Part shown: positions 33,837-45,100 of the stretch, piece after piece
Numbering within the stretch: the stretch's first letter is position 1
Layout of the letters: each line of letters begins with the position of its first letter
Origin: Bacteroidota bacterium
GTDB lineage: Bacteria > Bacteroidota > Bacteroidia > Cytophagales > Cyclobacteriaceae
Reading direction: 5' to 3'
DNA: 61,774 nucleotides
Assembly: GCA_023431285.1 (NCBI GenBank)
Contig: JAEYXN010000248.1
Coordinates: forward strand, 1-61,774
Notes under the pieces: model-generated
Database searches by the model: none
Told to the model about the DNA's origin: nothing
Seen by the model: only the letters and a program-made list of their open reading frames with translations
Position numbers and translations under genes: made by a program

Positions 33837-33870
33837 GCGAAAAGGAACCCTTGCCGGAGCGCCTTTTCGC
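33837..33870 (-). terminator. Hairpin after the giant T9SS gene
   Basis: A perfect 9 bp stem (GCGAAAAGG with CCTTTTCGC) and a 16-base loop, 12 bp beyond the stop codon. There is no T-run after it on the minus strand, so it may act as a weak or factor-assisted terminator, or protect the 3' end. Confidence 0.4.
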
Positions 33871-33882
33871 CGGGGGCACACT

Positions 33883-36800
33883 TTATTGATGAATTACCAT
33901 TATTTTCTTTCTTACAAGTCCTTTCGCCGATTCCAGCTGCAGAATATAGAGTCCGCCTGCCAGCTCCTTAGTTGTAACGACGTTTACTTCTTCACCTTTT
34001 TTAAAGCCTGGTACAACAACTTCCTGACCTCGTACGTCGATCAACCGGATGTTCAGGTCGTCACGGGTTCTCTCAGAAAGTCGGATAGTGAATTCTTTGT
34101 CCGCCGGGTTGGGATAGATCTTAATCTTTTCGGCAAATGCCGGTGTTTCAATTCCCGTAACTACATCAGGCGTTGCGGGTGATTCCAATATCTCCGACTG
34201 ATAGATCTCTTTGGTTATTTCATCCTGGATAAATACCGCGACAGCCAGGTCAGACACATCAATGTCTGCCGAGTGGGCCATATAGTATTGATCAAATGAT
34301 ATAGTTTCACCTGCGCTGTAGCTGGTGGACATTGCCGTGCCCGCCGCATTCGGTAGCATCTTCCGCAGCACATAGCTGTTAGGAGAAGTTTCATTCTTTT
34401 CGACGACGGCTATGTGGAGGACTGGTCGTCCTGAAAAGTTTTCTACCACATGCACAATTGCGTTGATATGAAGCTGACCATTTACAACTGACGATGCGTC
34501 TATGTCGATCAGGAATGGTGACGCAATCAATGAACGCTCATCTCGAAGCTGGTTTACCCAAGCCATGTTTGCGAAGTTTCCCTGGCTCTGACCATCGACA
34601 AAACCACGTGGAATGATGGCGTCTGAGAGCACCACACCATAGAACGCCGCGCGTGCTGATGGATCCGTCGTGTTGACCGAACTGTAAGAGTCATCTCCGG
34701 GGTATTTGACATGGTATTGAATCCTGGTGGCTTCTTCTGTGGGAATCGTTTTGAAATTAGCTTCACTCACAGAGTGGTCTTCATCCAGTTCGTTGGTGAA
34801 ATTTTCAACGAGCAATGTTCTGTTTCGTTTCGTGATAGAGAAATTTCTAAAAGCAAAACCGTCCTGAGTTCGTAGCGCCGCGCCACTCTGAAAAGCAATT
34901 CTGAATCTAACGTTAGATCGTTTCGACGGGTTATCAAGGTCTGGAATAGCCTGATCGAGTGCCCGCTTCCCTGAAAGAAACTGAGTTTGTTGTTCGCCCG
35001 ACCATCCCACTGGACTGTTTCCAATATTACCGCGATCGAATCCAGTGCTGTTAAACCAATTCGATCCTTCACCCGGTGATCCGACAGATTTCCACGTGAC
35101 TCCATTGTCAGTTGAAAATTCGAGCACCGCTCCGTCGACGTTAGCAGGGGTGTTCACAAAATAGTCGAGTGAAAGCACTGGTCTCTCAATTCCGCTGATG
35201 TCGAGGCAGGGACTGTTGACAAAAGAAACGTCTTGCGTTTTGTAAACATTGACGGGATCAGTAACCCATGCAGGGCTTGCGGAATTAATCAATGGTTTGC
35301 CCGGAGGCGCGAAGTCCCATGAAGAGTTTCCATTCATATCTTCGACGCGCCAGTAGCCTCTGCCACCATCTTCATTTGCCATAAAGTAGGGAGTTTCCGA
35401 TGTAAATCCACCGAGAGAATGTAAAATGGTAACAGGTTTAACGATCGTATTATAACATCCGAAACTTGTGTAAGCAGTAAGCGATACGTTGTAAGTACCT
35501 GTATTTTCATATCGATGTCTCGGCATTTGAAATGTGCCTTCTGTTCTTCCTGAATGCGTGCCCGCCGGCACAGTGGTTATTCCGGAAGTCCTTGACAGTG
35601 TAGCGGCATCTCCAAAGTCCCATGCAAATTCAACTACGGATATGTCGGTGCTGCCACCATTTAATTGCGTGGCGTCGCCTTCGCAGACAAACTGATAGGC
35701 CAATGATGGTGTAGGATTCTGGTTTACGCTGACAGACTCCTTGATCGTTTGAGTGCAGACTTGTCCGTTGATATCGCTGGTCACCACGAGTAACACGTTG
35801 AAAGTTCCTACCGCATGATAAGTGTGTGTAACAGTTTGTTCGGTCGATGTTGTACCATCTCCGAGATCCCATGCCCACGAAGTCACATTTAGGCTTGGCC
35901 CAACGAAGGTTGCTTCTCTGTCGACGCATTGATCAGGAAGGTCGACATTGGGGTTAGGCGCTGGAGTGATAATTACAGTGGCCGGATCTCTGTGACTTTC
36001 GCACCCTCTGAAAATCTGTGCCACGCGGAATGTTTCACTACCAGGAATGGCAGTACTGATTCCGGTATCAAAAGTTTCACCTTCACCAACGAGTGCGTTT
36101 CCAGTCGTGTACCACCGAAGACTGGTGCCAAGGTCAGTCCGGTAAGTCTCAACCTTTAGGACGCGACGCCCCTCATAGAACTGGCAATACGTCTGGTCAT
36201 TGGCCACGGGCGCCTCGATCCTCGGGATAACGTTGATAGTTCGTGTTACAGAATTGTTGCATCCACCATCATTATAATTATAAGTGATTACCACAGTTCT
36301 GGGTTCATCGGAGTCAGGAGGAAACGGAACTTCCGAAGGGTCGAACAGATAGGCGTTCTCGTCACTATTGTAATTGATAGGGTCTGCCGTCAGAAGGTCC
36401 TCTGTATAATTGATCGTCGTATATGATGGGATGTCGGTGGTTAGCTGCACCACCGGACCATCGCTGCAGACATCCTGATCGGCTCTGAATGTCATTATAC
36501 TCGGGACCTGATTTAGAGCTCTCAATTCAAAATATTGTGAATAAGCCCATACATCGGAATATAGTGGTGGATCGTACACAAGAGTTCCTTCGGAATCGAC
36601 TTGCGTGATTTTCATGTCGGTGATCACGATGATATAAAAACAATTATACATATACCCACCTGCGGCAAGGGCGTTTGGATTAAGCCGGTACGTTCCTGTG
36701 TTACCGATCTCCTGCAACGGATTCGAAGGACCATCCGGCATAAGCATACCATCGTCGCAACGGTATAATGCAAGGCTTTTATAGGTGTAAGTATAATTTA

Positions 36801-39615
36801 CCGTTCCATAACCTGTTCCGTCCCAGTACTGGTAGGAGTATGGAGCAAGGTAAGTTGGGTTATGTGACAGGATATCACTTTGATGCACGTTCTCACAATA
36901 GAATTGTTCAAGGTTGTTTACTGCATTAGCAGCATTTACGTCGATAAGAAGCGTATCGTAACCGAAGCAGTTACCAACCTTATAGGAGAGATAAACAGGT
37001 AGGTCAGTTTGAGGACCTGCTGCCTGCGGATCGAAATAGAAGTGTCCGTCACCGTGCTTGGAGACGCTAAGGCCAACCATGTTAAGTGTTCCACCGGCAG
37101 GCGCAACCTCTACGCTATCCGACAACCTGTATATGGCTTCCTGATCGGAGAACTTACTTTTGATCCCAGGGCGAAATTGAGCAGAGGGTTTAGGATCGAC
37201 TGAAATGATGATGTCTTCGGTAGCGACTGCTCCCGCACTGTTGGTCACCTTTAATGTATACGTGGTCATCGCGCTTGGAGATACATTGATGTTGGGAGTG
37301 TTGCCAAGCGAAGTGGCTCCCACAAGCCATTCAAAACTATTATAGCCAGTTCCACCGGACGCAGCACCTTGCAGAGTCAGCGTCTCACCTTCACAAATAG
37401 TTGTTTTTGCAGCTGCAATTACTGCTTCGAGAGGAGTTATAGTAATGGAGAAATCATCGATCAACCGCGTTGTACATTCCGCGCGCGACGCCTGGATGTA
37501 ATAGTAATATGATCCAATGAGTGAAAGTGTCCCGGTAGACAGCTGGACTGATCCACCATCGTCCGTGTCGTTATCAATGGATACACCGTTTCCATCGGGG
37601 GTGTCAGGCGGCTGGGCGTCCCTGAAAAGATCGTAGGTGAGATTAGATTGACCTCCCACGACAGTAATATTAACAGTATTGCCTTGTGCCGGCGCTGTAG
37701 GGTTCAGAGTAAGCGGAAGCCCCGTTGCAATCGCGGGAAGAACGGTGAGTCCAAACCCTGATGGGAAACTTGTAAGATTGTTTGAGTTGTTTCTGACTGT
37801 GATCGCGCCATTAGGTGCTCCGGTCTGCAGACGAAAGGTGATTTGAGTATCATTGAATGTAAGTACATCTGCTGCTGCAACGACGAAAGTTCCGTTGATG
37901 GTGACAGTAGGTTTCACTACAGAACCGAAGGCGGACCCATTGATCGTTACAATGTCATTAATACACGCTTGGGTGGTTGATCCGTTTCCTGTCGCGTTGA
38001 CGAAGCTCGTGATAGCCGGGGCGGCTTCTATGGTGAAGCTCCAGTCTGCGGAGAAAGTTCCTGCAAAGTCGTTGCCGGAAGCATCTTCGAAGACTGATGC
38101 TCCGATACTGACGCCAAACTCCTTGCCTGGCGTCAGCGGTACGGATAGGGTGATCGTTGCGACTGTGTTTCCGGCGCTGAGCGTGACTCTTCCAGAAACC
38201 GTTGGATCAATAGTTTCATGATTAACGTTGTCAGTCCTGTTTCTGATTCGGATGTTGTTCGCGTCATCCAATCCTGTCCCGGCGACAACCACCGGTTCAT
38301 TGAACGTGATGACGACCTGATTTAAGGAAGCCGATACTTGTGTTGCATTGTCTGTCGGGTTCAGGCTTAAGATCGCAGGAGGGGTAGTGTCTGCGAAAGA
38401 GTAATCAATTCCGTCAAAAGAAAATGCAGAAGCGGTACCCGCAGAGAATGTGATGTCGGCGTTACCGAGAGAAGGCTGAATCGCCGGTGTTGCTGCATTC
38501 AGTCCTGCAGCGATGTCTACTACGATAAAGAAGTGCGTCGTGCCGGCACTCAACGCATAATTGATTCCGGTAAAAGCAAAATGATCTGACTGGAGTGTTC
38601 CCGTCGCGATGTTTGCATCTCCACCGAAAGATGTGTTTGCTGACTGATATAGTCTTGGTGATGAGAATTTACCGGAAGGGTTTGCAGAGAGAGGGATGTT
38701 TAACGTCTGCAGATTAAGAGGGCCATCTGTTGTGATTGAAAATGCCAGGATAGCCTGATTCGTCGTACCTGAACTTATTGGTGAGGCGGCAATGTTTGTT
38801 CCTCCGCCTTCAATTTCTGCAACGGTTATAACAACGTCGGTAGTTGCTGATGCTACCCGAGCGCCTCCTGTTCGGAAATTATGAGTTGCTGCATTTGTAC
38901 CGTTCCAATTGAACGGTACGAGTACATAATGAAAGGTCTGACCACCTGCAAGTGCGTCGTCGGCATAAGAAATATCCGCATCGGTTGTAGTGGTAACAAG
39001 GATCGTATTTCCTCCGTCCAGAGAAGCAGGAGGTGCAGCACCATCAACAAGGCCGGTGATAACTGCAGGGGATCCTTGCTTGCGGTAGATAACGTAACCC
39101 TCAGTGTCGGCAAGAGCGCTTGCAGCTGGGAAAGCCAGATCAATCCTGTTTCCATCCCCAACGTTTTTCACTGCTGTGAAGGTTGCGGCGTGTGCGCCGG
39201 GCTCTGTTGAAAACGTGAAGTCACTGGCCTCAATATAGTTTGCGCTGAGTGCTGCTGCGCGATAGCTATAGATTCTGAATGTATAGGATGTTCCGGCAGA
39301 CAGTCCACTGAAACCATTGTAGCTTAACGTTGCGTTCCCATTGATGTTCACAACGCCATGGCCGTCGCTGAGATCTGTATCATCAGTCGGATTGGGTGAC
39401 GCGACTGGGAAGGTTTCGCCAGTTTCAATCGCGTATAACACGTACCCTTCAGCAGCAGGCGTACCGATAACTTGCGCCCAGGTCAGGGTAATAGCAGAAG
39501 AACTTGTTGCGTTTGCGTTCAGCGTGGTCGGGTTATCCTGCGACTTTGCTGTTCCAATGACAAACACAAATGCTATACACGTAAGAATACGTTTCATACT
39601 AATTCTATTTCGCAT
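33883..39615 (-). CDS. Giant multidomain T9SS-secreted surface protein
   Basis: A 1910-residue secreted protein with a signal peptide (MKRILTCIAFVFVIGTAKSQ at residues 7-26). In order: two fibronectin-III-like domains (about 28-255), a BNR/WD-free beta region, an SbsA-type Ig-like domain (about 412-530, PPAILSLNPTDNATQVS), a TIG-like domain (INDIVTINGSAFGS), Ig-like and Cys-paired regions, two PKD domains (WAWDLGDGTTSTEQTVTHTY, FAWDFGDAATL), a jelly-roll-like domain, an Omp28-like segment (LLVENFTNE, about 1605) and a type A T9SS tail from about 1832 (IKIYPNPADKEF). Probably a cell-surface adhesin. Its ATG shares one base with the stop of the lipoprotein gene before it (TAATG), implying coupled translation. 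An in-frame ATG at residue 7 is an alternative start. Confidence 0.88.
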   Translation of the reverse strand: MRNRISMKRILTCIAFVFVIGTAKSQDNPTTLNANATSSSAITLTWAQVIGTPAAEGYVLYAIETGETFPVASPNPTDDTDLSDGHGVVNINGNATLSYNGFSGLSAGTSYTFRIYSYRAAALSANYIEASDFTFSTEPGAHAATFTAVKNVGDGNRIDLAFPAASALADTEGYVIYRKQGSPAVITGLVDGAAPPASLDGGNTILVTTTTDADISYADDALAGGQTFHYVLVPFNWNGTNAATHNFRTGGARVASATTDVVITVAEIEGGGTNIAASPISSGTTNQAILAFSITTDGPLNLQTLNIPLSANPSGKFSSPRLYQSANTSFGGDANIATGTLQSDHFAFTGINYALSAGTTHFFIVVDIAAGLNAATPAIQPSLGNADITFSAGTASAFSFDGIDYSFADTTPPAILSLNPTDNATQVSASLNQVVITFNEPVVVAGTGLDDANNIRIRNRTDNVNHETIDPTVSGRVTLSAGNTVATITLSVPLTPGKEFGVSIGASVFEDASGNDFAGTFSADWSFTIEAAPAITSFVNATGNGSTTQACINDIVTINGSAFGSVVKPTVTINGTFVVAAADVLTFNDTQITFRLQTGAPNGAITVRNNSNNLTSFPSGFGLTVLPAIATGLPLTLNPTAPAQGNTVNITVVGGQSNLTYDLFRDAQPPDTPDGNGVSIDNDTDDGGSVQLSTGTLSLIGSYYYYIQASRAECTTRLIDDFSITITPLEAVIAAAKTTICEGETLTLQGAASGGTGYNSFEWLVGATSLGNTPNINVSPSAMTTYTLKVTNSAGAVATEDIIISVDPKPSAQFRPGIKSKFSDQEAIYRLSDSVEVAPAGGTLNMVGLSVSKHGDGHFYFDPQAAGPQTDLPVYLSYKVGNCFGYDTLLIDVNAANAVNNLEQFYCENVHQSDILSHNPTYLAPYSYQYWDGTGYGTVNYTYTYKSLALYRCDDGMLMPDGPSNPLQEIGNTGTYRLNPNALAAGGYMYNCFYIIVITDMKITQVDSEGTLVYDPPLYSDVWAYSQYFELRALNQVPSIMTFRADQDVCSDGPVVQLTTDIPSYTTINYTEDLLTADPINYNSDENAYLFDPSEVPFPPDSDEPRTVVITYNYNDGGCNNSVTRTINVIPRIEAPVANDQTYCQFYEGRRVLKVETYRTDLGTSLRWYTTGNALVGEGETFDTGISTAIPGSETFRVAQIFRGCESHRDPATVIITPAPNPNVDLPDQCVDREATFVGPSLNVTSWAWDLGDGTTSTEQTVTHTYHAVGTFNVLLVVTSDINGQVCTQTIKESVSVNQNPTPSLAYQFVCEGDATQLNGGSTDISVVEFAWDFGDAATLSRTSGITTVPAGTHSGRTEGTFQMPRHRYENTGTYNVSLTAYTSFGCYNTIVKPVTILHSLGGFTSETPYFMANEDGGRGYWRVEDMNGNSSWDFAPPGKPLINSASPAWVTDPVNVYKTQDVSFVNSPCLDISGIERPVLSLDYFVNTPANVDGAVLEFSTDNGVTWKSVGSPGEGSNWFNSTGFDRGNIGNSPVGWSGEQQTQFLSGKRALDQAIPDLDNPSKRSNVRFRIAFQSGAALRTQDGFAFRNFSITKRNRTLLVENFTNELDEDHSVSEANFKTIPTEEATRIQYHVKYPGDDSYSSVNTTDPSARAAFYGVVLSDAIIPRGFVDGQSQGNFANMAWVNQLRDERSLIASPFLIDIDASSVVNGQLHINAIVHVVENFSGRPVLHIAVVEKNETSPNSYVLRKMLPNAAGTAMSTSYSAGETISFDQYYMAHSADIDVSDLAVAVFIQDEITKEIYQSEILESPATPDVVTGIETPAFAEKIKIYPNPADKEFTIRLSERTRDDLNIRLIDVRGQEVVVPGFKKGEEVNVVTTKELAGGLYILQLESAKGLVRKKIMVIHQ

Positions 39616-40922
39616 TAATCTTTTAATTCACCGTTCGAGTCAGTTTTGATCAGGAAGATGGATGAGAGACCACCGATCTCCCGCGATCCATCGGTCAGTG
39701 AGCCACAGATGAGGAGGCCCCCGTCTTGCGTCATTTCTATACTCGAGACCGACTCGCTCGAGCGTCCTCCTATGGTGCGCGACCAGAGAAGATCACCAGA
39801 TGAACCTATCTTGAGTAACCAGATGTCGTTTCCGCCATAGATAAGGTTAGTTGTTGTCCCTGCAAGGACAAAACCGCCATCCGCAGTCTGCACCAAAGCT
39901 TGTCCTTCATCCTGGATAACGGATTCATTCTCGTTGTTGATGATAAATCCGGGAGTACCTGAATCGAAGAATCGTTTGGTAGACTCCAGAAAGTTTCCCT
40001 GATCATCGATCTGAATGAAAAAGACGTTGCTTTTACTTCCATCACTTGAGGAATAAGTTCCAATTGCCGCATATCCTGAATAAGATGGTTTTAGGTCACT
40101 GATGCCCAGAAAAAGCTGATCTCCGTTCTGGCCGAAGTAATCGCTGTTGGTAAATGTTGATCCCTCCTGCAGGACAGGCACGGCAACATAAGATCTGCTA
40201 AAAGCATTGATTGACTCTGTGATGCTGGCACCCCAAATGATTTTTCCCTGATTGTAAAACAGTGATCTTGTATTGACGTAGTCGCGGTTGATGTAGTCAT
40301 ATTCCTTTACCCAGCTTGTGTCCATAGTAGTGGGATTAAAGGAAGTGATCACCGCCTTTTCCGGCAGGTTTGGTCTTTTCGACGTGCCCAGTGTGATGAG
40401 GTTGCTACCAGCCTTCGTCACCCCATTGGCATGAAAGTCGGTATGGATCGTGCGCTCCTGTCCTTCAATGGTGACTTTGTTTTCCCTGTGAAAGGAGTGA
40501 TCCGATACAATATTTAAATTCATATCCAATTGAATCAGCCTCGCAGATGTGTTGACCAGGTCGGCCAGCTCGTTTGTGTTCGGGTTGTACACTGCTTTGT
40601 CACCAACTACAATGATTGCGCTCTCTGAAACGACTACGCTTGATGCAATACCTCCATCGATAATTCTTTCGCTAAGCTTTTGTCCGAAGTCATCGGTCCT
40701 GATTACGATGATCTTGCTTTCAGGTGCGTCTCCCTCTACGCGTATAGTACCAGTGATAATGAATCCTCCGGAAGGAATTGCTTTTGCTTCCGCTGCAGTG
40801 AAGCTGTTGGCACCTTCGTAAAACCGCAGGAAAGAACTTCTTTTCGTTAGCTCAGCATCTTCGAGATTGTTACAGCCTGAAAAAATGAAAGCAATGATGG
40901 CTGGCAGATAGAATTTTTTCAT
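39615..40922 (-). CDS. Lipoprotein with beta-propeller-like repeats
   Basis: A 435-residue predicted lipoprotein (lipobox FIFSGCNNL, Cys17). The mature part has repeats of the form 'DGGF.LAGTT...GG.DIWLLKI...G.LLWSRTIGG', most clearly TADGGFVLAGTTTNLIYGG and TQDGGLLICGSLTDGS. These match the blades of a beta-propeller seen in Bacteroidetes surface proteins. It sits between an outer-membrane barrel gene (6 bp) and the giant T9SS protein (1 bp overlap). A scaffold for the giant protein at the outer membrane is plausible but unproven. Confidence 0.8.
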   Translation of the reverse strand: MKKFYLPAIIAFIFSGCNNLEDAELTKRSSFLRFYEGANSFTAAEAKAIPSGGFIITGTIRVEGDAPESKIIVIRTDDFGQKLSERIIDGGIASSVVVSESAIIVVGDKAVYNPNTNELADLVNTSARLIQLDMNLNIVSDHSFHRENKVTIEGQERTIHTDFHANGVTKAGSNLITLGTSKRPNLPEKAVITSFNPTTMDTSWVKEYDYINRDYVNTRSLFYNQGKIIWGASITESINAFSRSYVAVPVLQEGSTFTNSDYFGQNGDQLFLGISDLKPSYSGYAAIGTYSSSDGSKSNVFFIQIDDQGNFLESTKRFFDSGTPGFIINNENESVIQDEGQALVQTADGGFVLAGTTTNLIYGGNDIWLLKIGSSGDLLWSRTIGGRSSESVSSIEMTQDGGLLICGSLTDGSREIGGLSSIFLIKTDSNGELKD

Positions 40923-40928
40923 GCTCTC

Positions 40929-41978
40929 TTACTTTTTGATCTTTTTCGGATTGAAGATGTTGTACACGTACCCGACCGTAAAGCTGAGTGAGTTCAGCTT
41001 AAACACCCCGTCAACGTATCCCCCTGTAGGGAAGGTCTTGTCGAAAAGAGAATAGATGTCTTCGGGACCGTTCATCCTGGTTAGGCCGTGTGTGTAACGA
41101 AGCTCAGCAACGGCAAATCCTGAAGTGACCTTTAGTTTACCTCCGAGTGACGCAACTGCACTGACGTTGATATTATTTCTCGTCGCCTTCAGGTCAACAG
41201 TTTGTTCTTCCAGTGATGACGCTTCCTGTTTTGTTCTGAGAAATGCATTTCGCGCTGACAATAGAAAGTCTGTGGAAACCCCTAATGAAATGAAGGGGTT
41301 TAACTTGCTGTCCATTAACCGGTATTGTACAATAAGAGGTACGGAAACCCACGAGTGCCTCTCGATACTGGTTGTCTTGAATTCCCTTGCTTCACCGGTT
41401 ACTTGTTCAAGGTATTGAACTGAGTTTTGGTACTTGAAATTTTTGAGAAGGAAATTAATTTCAGGAGTGAAGGTGAATCCTTTTGATAGGGGAATCTCCG
41501 CTACGAGGCCGGCCTGAAAACTAATTCCCGGGCTGTACTTGCTCTCGCCGTCATTCGCTGGCACATAGCTAACAACGTTTGGTTGAGATGCGTTTGCGCC
41601 AAGTTTTGCACCGAAACGGTAGATGGGGTCAGTTCTGAAAGTGCGGTAAAGTGCGATAAACTCAGCGGGATCACTTGAAGGGTTTACCGTGAAATAATGA
41701 TCCGTTTGAAGAATGCTCAACATTGCCTGATCGGCCTTGGCAGGTTCTTCAAGATAAATGTAGGAAAGGCATAACAGCTTGTAGGCTTCTACTTTTTCCT
41801 GGATGGAACCATTTTCTATACAGCTCTGTACATACGTGGGAACTTCATGAAGTCTTCCCTGTTCATAGGTAGCCCGGGCAAGACGGAGGTTTTGTGCGCA
41901 CGAAGTCTGCTGGGCGAACGTAGTATGGCACAACCCCAGCGCGCCTGTCATGAGAAAAGCGGTTAAAAGTCTCTTCAT
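40929..41978 (-). CDS. Outer-membrane beta-barrel protein (PorT-like) with helical front
   Basis: A 349-residue protein with a signal peptide ending ...LCHTTFAQQ. Residues about 25-115 are helical and TPR-like (AYKLLCLSYIYLEEPAKADQAM). From about 125 the chain alternates as in an outer-membrane barrel: GAKLGANAS, GLVAEIPLSKGFTFTPEINF, VSVPLIVQYRLMDSKLNPFI, AELRYTHGLTRM and a final FTVGYVYNIF strand. This is the porin/PorT-type eight-strand pattern. A TTG two codons earlier is possible; I chose the ATG. It starts the barrel-lipoprotein-T9SS subunit of the cluster, 122 bp after the nSTAND gene. Confidence 0.82.
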   Translation of the reverse strand: MKRLLTAFLMTGALGLCHTTFAQQTSCAQNLRLARATYEQGRLHEVPTYVQSCIENGSIQEKVEAYKLLCLSYIYLEEPAKADQAMLSILQTDHYFTVNPSSDPAEFIALYRTFRTDPIYRFGAKLGANASQPNVVSYVPANDGESKYSPGISFQAGLVAEIPLSKGFTFTPEINFLLKNFKYQNSVQYLEQVTGEAREFKTTSIERHSWVSVPLIVQYRLMDSKLNPFISLGVSTDFLLSARNAFLRTKQEASSLEEQTVDLKATRNNINVSAVASLGGKLKVTSGFAVAELRYTHGLTRMNGPEDIYSLFDKTFPTGGYVDGVFKLNSLSFTVGYVYNIFNPKKIKK

Positions 41979-42106
41979 ATCCAAGTTAGGTTCTCGGAGT
42001 TTTTCGCTCCGGGTCTTTTTAATTCCAAACTCAATGGAGTCGCTGACTAAACTACTTGCTTCGTAATTACTAATATTGTCAGCTTGTCCAACGTAAACGG
42101 TCAGTC

Positions 42107-45100
42107 CTATTTATTGTTTTCGGGTAGGGAAGGACACGTCTTTTCATAGGGAAGGTCATTCCCTGCAAAAGTTTCCCACTCCTCTGCATCTATGTTCCGC
42201 TTCACATATCCGTCGCACATGATATTTGCCATGGTAGGAATTCTGGTTGGCCACGCCCGTATCGTATGTTCCACACCTTTCACTGTCTCCGTCGAGCTAT
42301 GAACGCTGGCAAGCAATTGTTCATCATCGGGAGTAAACGTTGCACTCCACACCCAGTCTTTGTGATCACTCAACACGATAGGTTGTTCTTTAAGGTTGCT
42401 CATGTTCCACAGGCGGACTGTCTTATCCTTACTTGCCGTGGCCATGAACGTGCCGGCATGATTGAAGCGAACCTGTTCAATTCCAGAAGTGTGTCCGGAT
42501 AGAGTACGAATCATCAACCCTGACAGTTTATCATAGATCTTCACGATGCCAACTATATCTCCGGTCACAATCCTGCGTCCTTCTGGTCCAAACTCAACAG
42601 AGGTTAATGGGTTACCGAGACGTGGAACTTCTTTCAAAGCAAAATCATTTTTCACATCCCATAGATACAGCGTCCCATTGTCACCGGCGCCGGCGAGAAG
42701 GTTTCCGTCCGGGCTAAGCGCAATCGCGTTGATCTTAACCGGAGGTGCCACTACTTCCCGACTGGTCTTGAAATCAGAATATTTAATGCTCTTACCTGAA
42801 TTGTCTCTGGCAAAGAAACCAGCATTGTCTGGCGTGATGCAGATGTTCTCAATGGCATAGCTGTAACCTTCTACTTTCCTGGGGTGCTCCGCCATGTTGC
42901 CGAGATTATAAACTTCAACATAGTTCTTCGTCTCACTCTGGGTATTCAATCCAGCAGCGACAAGGATTTTTCCGTTGTTGCTTACATCCAGAGAATAATA
43001 TTGGTAGTTGTTACTCTTGACGAGTATCTGAGACGACCACTGACCATTATTATCACTCCAGCGGATGATTTTTCCATCAGATCCGGCAGAGTAGATTTTA
43101 TTTTCCGTTGAATGTGTCACGAGTGCTCTGGCTGCTCCGTTGTCATGAGCTTTCAGACTTTTTGTGAGCTGGTGGTCAAATTTTGTCAGCGCGTAATAAA
43201 GTCCATTGTAGATATCGTTGTCGTAGACGTATCCTTCATGCTCCGCGTTGAATTTGTACGCCTGCTGAGCGATAAGCGCATGCTGTGCAGGGTCGTTCAG
43301 TTCCTTTGATTTTACCGCCATTGCCTTCGCCTGAGCGATGTAGCGTTGCCGCATTGCTTCGGCAGCACTCTTTCTCGCGAGTTCACCCTGATGGACTGCT
43401 TCCTTCTCATTCTCTTCTGCCCGTTGACGTTCCAGGTTTGCAAGCTTTTCATTTTCCTTAGCCTGCCTCTCGTTCTTTCTCGCGAGCTCGGCATTTTGTT
43501 CAGCCTGGGTTTTTGCGAGGTCTGCCTGCTTACGTTGTTCTGCTTCCGCCTCCTGTGCCGCTACCGCGGCGTCTTTCGCTCGGGTTGCCTCATCACGGGC
43601 GAGATTTGCAGCATCACGTTCTTTCTGAGCCTCCCTCGCACTGGCGTCCGCGGCTTTCGAATTTTCCTCTGCTTTATTTCTCTGTTGATCGGCCTCTGCC
43701 TGCTGATACAATGCATAAACAAGAAAGAGGATGGCGATGATCGTAAACGCTCCGAGTATCAAGGCGAATGCGCGGGCGCGTTGTAGTTTTCTCTTCTGTT
43801 CGAGTTCCTTAATCCGCTGTTCTGTCTCCCATTCTTTCTTCGAGTACTCGAGGAAGATCATGGTCCGTTCAAACGCAGGATTATAGCGTTGACCCCACAC
43901 CAGGGTCGGTTTATGCTTCGCCTGCCAGTTTAAGGCAAGTTGCAGATCCGGCGGTCTCCACAATCCGGCCTTGCCAACCTGGTACATAGAAGCCGCTTCT
44001 GCAAGACGGGTATACATCTGAACGGCCTCCGCTTCATCATCAACCCAATTCTTCAACCGTACCCATATACGCATCAAGCTCTCGTGCGAGATATCGACCA
44101 TTGATTTCGATGTTATTGACGCACCGAACGCAGGTGTCAGTAGTGATCTTGACGGGTCTCGGAACTTATCGATCACGTGAACCACTTCCTGCTCCGAAAC
44201 ATCAGCAATCGCTGCAATCTCATTCAAACGTGTCGGTCTGCGAATGCCAAAATTCTCCCCGCGTTTCTCAGTTATTGCTTTGAATAATACTTCGCAGATG
44301 TGTTTTTGTTCCTCCGTAAGTTCATCGTATGCCTCATTGGCGTGCATCGATAATGCTTCCGCCATCGTTCCGATTGCTTCATAATGCTTCAGGTCGACGG
44401 GCTCATCTTCATAGTCTTTGAACGAAGACCAGTAACTCCAGGTACGCATTAACGCGTGCTGGAGAATAGGCAGCTGATCCGGATTGTCACCGAGATCATT
44501 CAGAAGCTGTTGAACAAGACGTGGAGAGATGTTTGCTCCACCTACAGCAACCGGTCCCTCAATCGCACGGCGTTTCTGGTCTCGGGTCAGTTGCGGAATC
44601 AGGTAATGGCTGTCGTTGATCTTCCTGGTGAGTTCCGGGAACTGCGCGCAATCGCCAATGAAGTCCGATCTCATTGTGATGGCGACATAGATGGGAGCAT
44701 CAGGATAGTTCACTGCTTCCATCAGTAGATTGATGAACGCCAGTGTTTCGTTTACAGAGGTGATGTCAAGGCTATCCTTGAAACGAAAGAGCTCTTCAAA
44801 TTGGTCGACGAGGATAAGATAGTTTACATCTGCGTTCTTACGCGTTTGCTCAACGGCCTCAACTAAGCCGAGTGAACTACTTCGAAGGAGTGTAGAAAAT
44901 ATAGTACGCTTGATTTTCTTTTCTTCGACGTCGGCGGAAATGTATTCGGGATTGTTCTTCAGTAGTGCCTCCGCCATGTTGTCGATGGGGCCGGCGCCAG
45001 GTCTCGTAACGACAACTTCCCAGTTGGGACTTGCATCGGTTAGGAATCCTCCGTACAGGATCGGCATGACCCCGCAATAAATGAATGAGGACTTACCACT

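Noticed and set aside
33837..33870. Certain intrinsic terminator after the T9SS giant
   Set aside because: The hairpin is perfect but no T-run follows on the minus strand, so it is listed only with low confidence.
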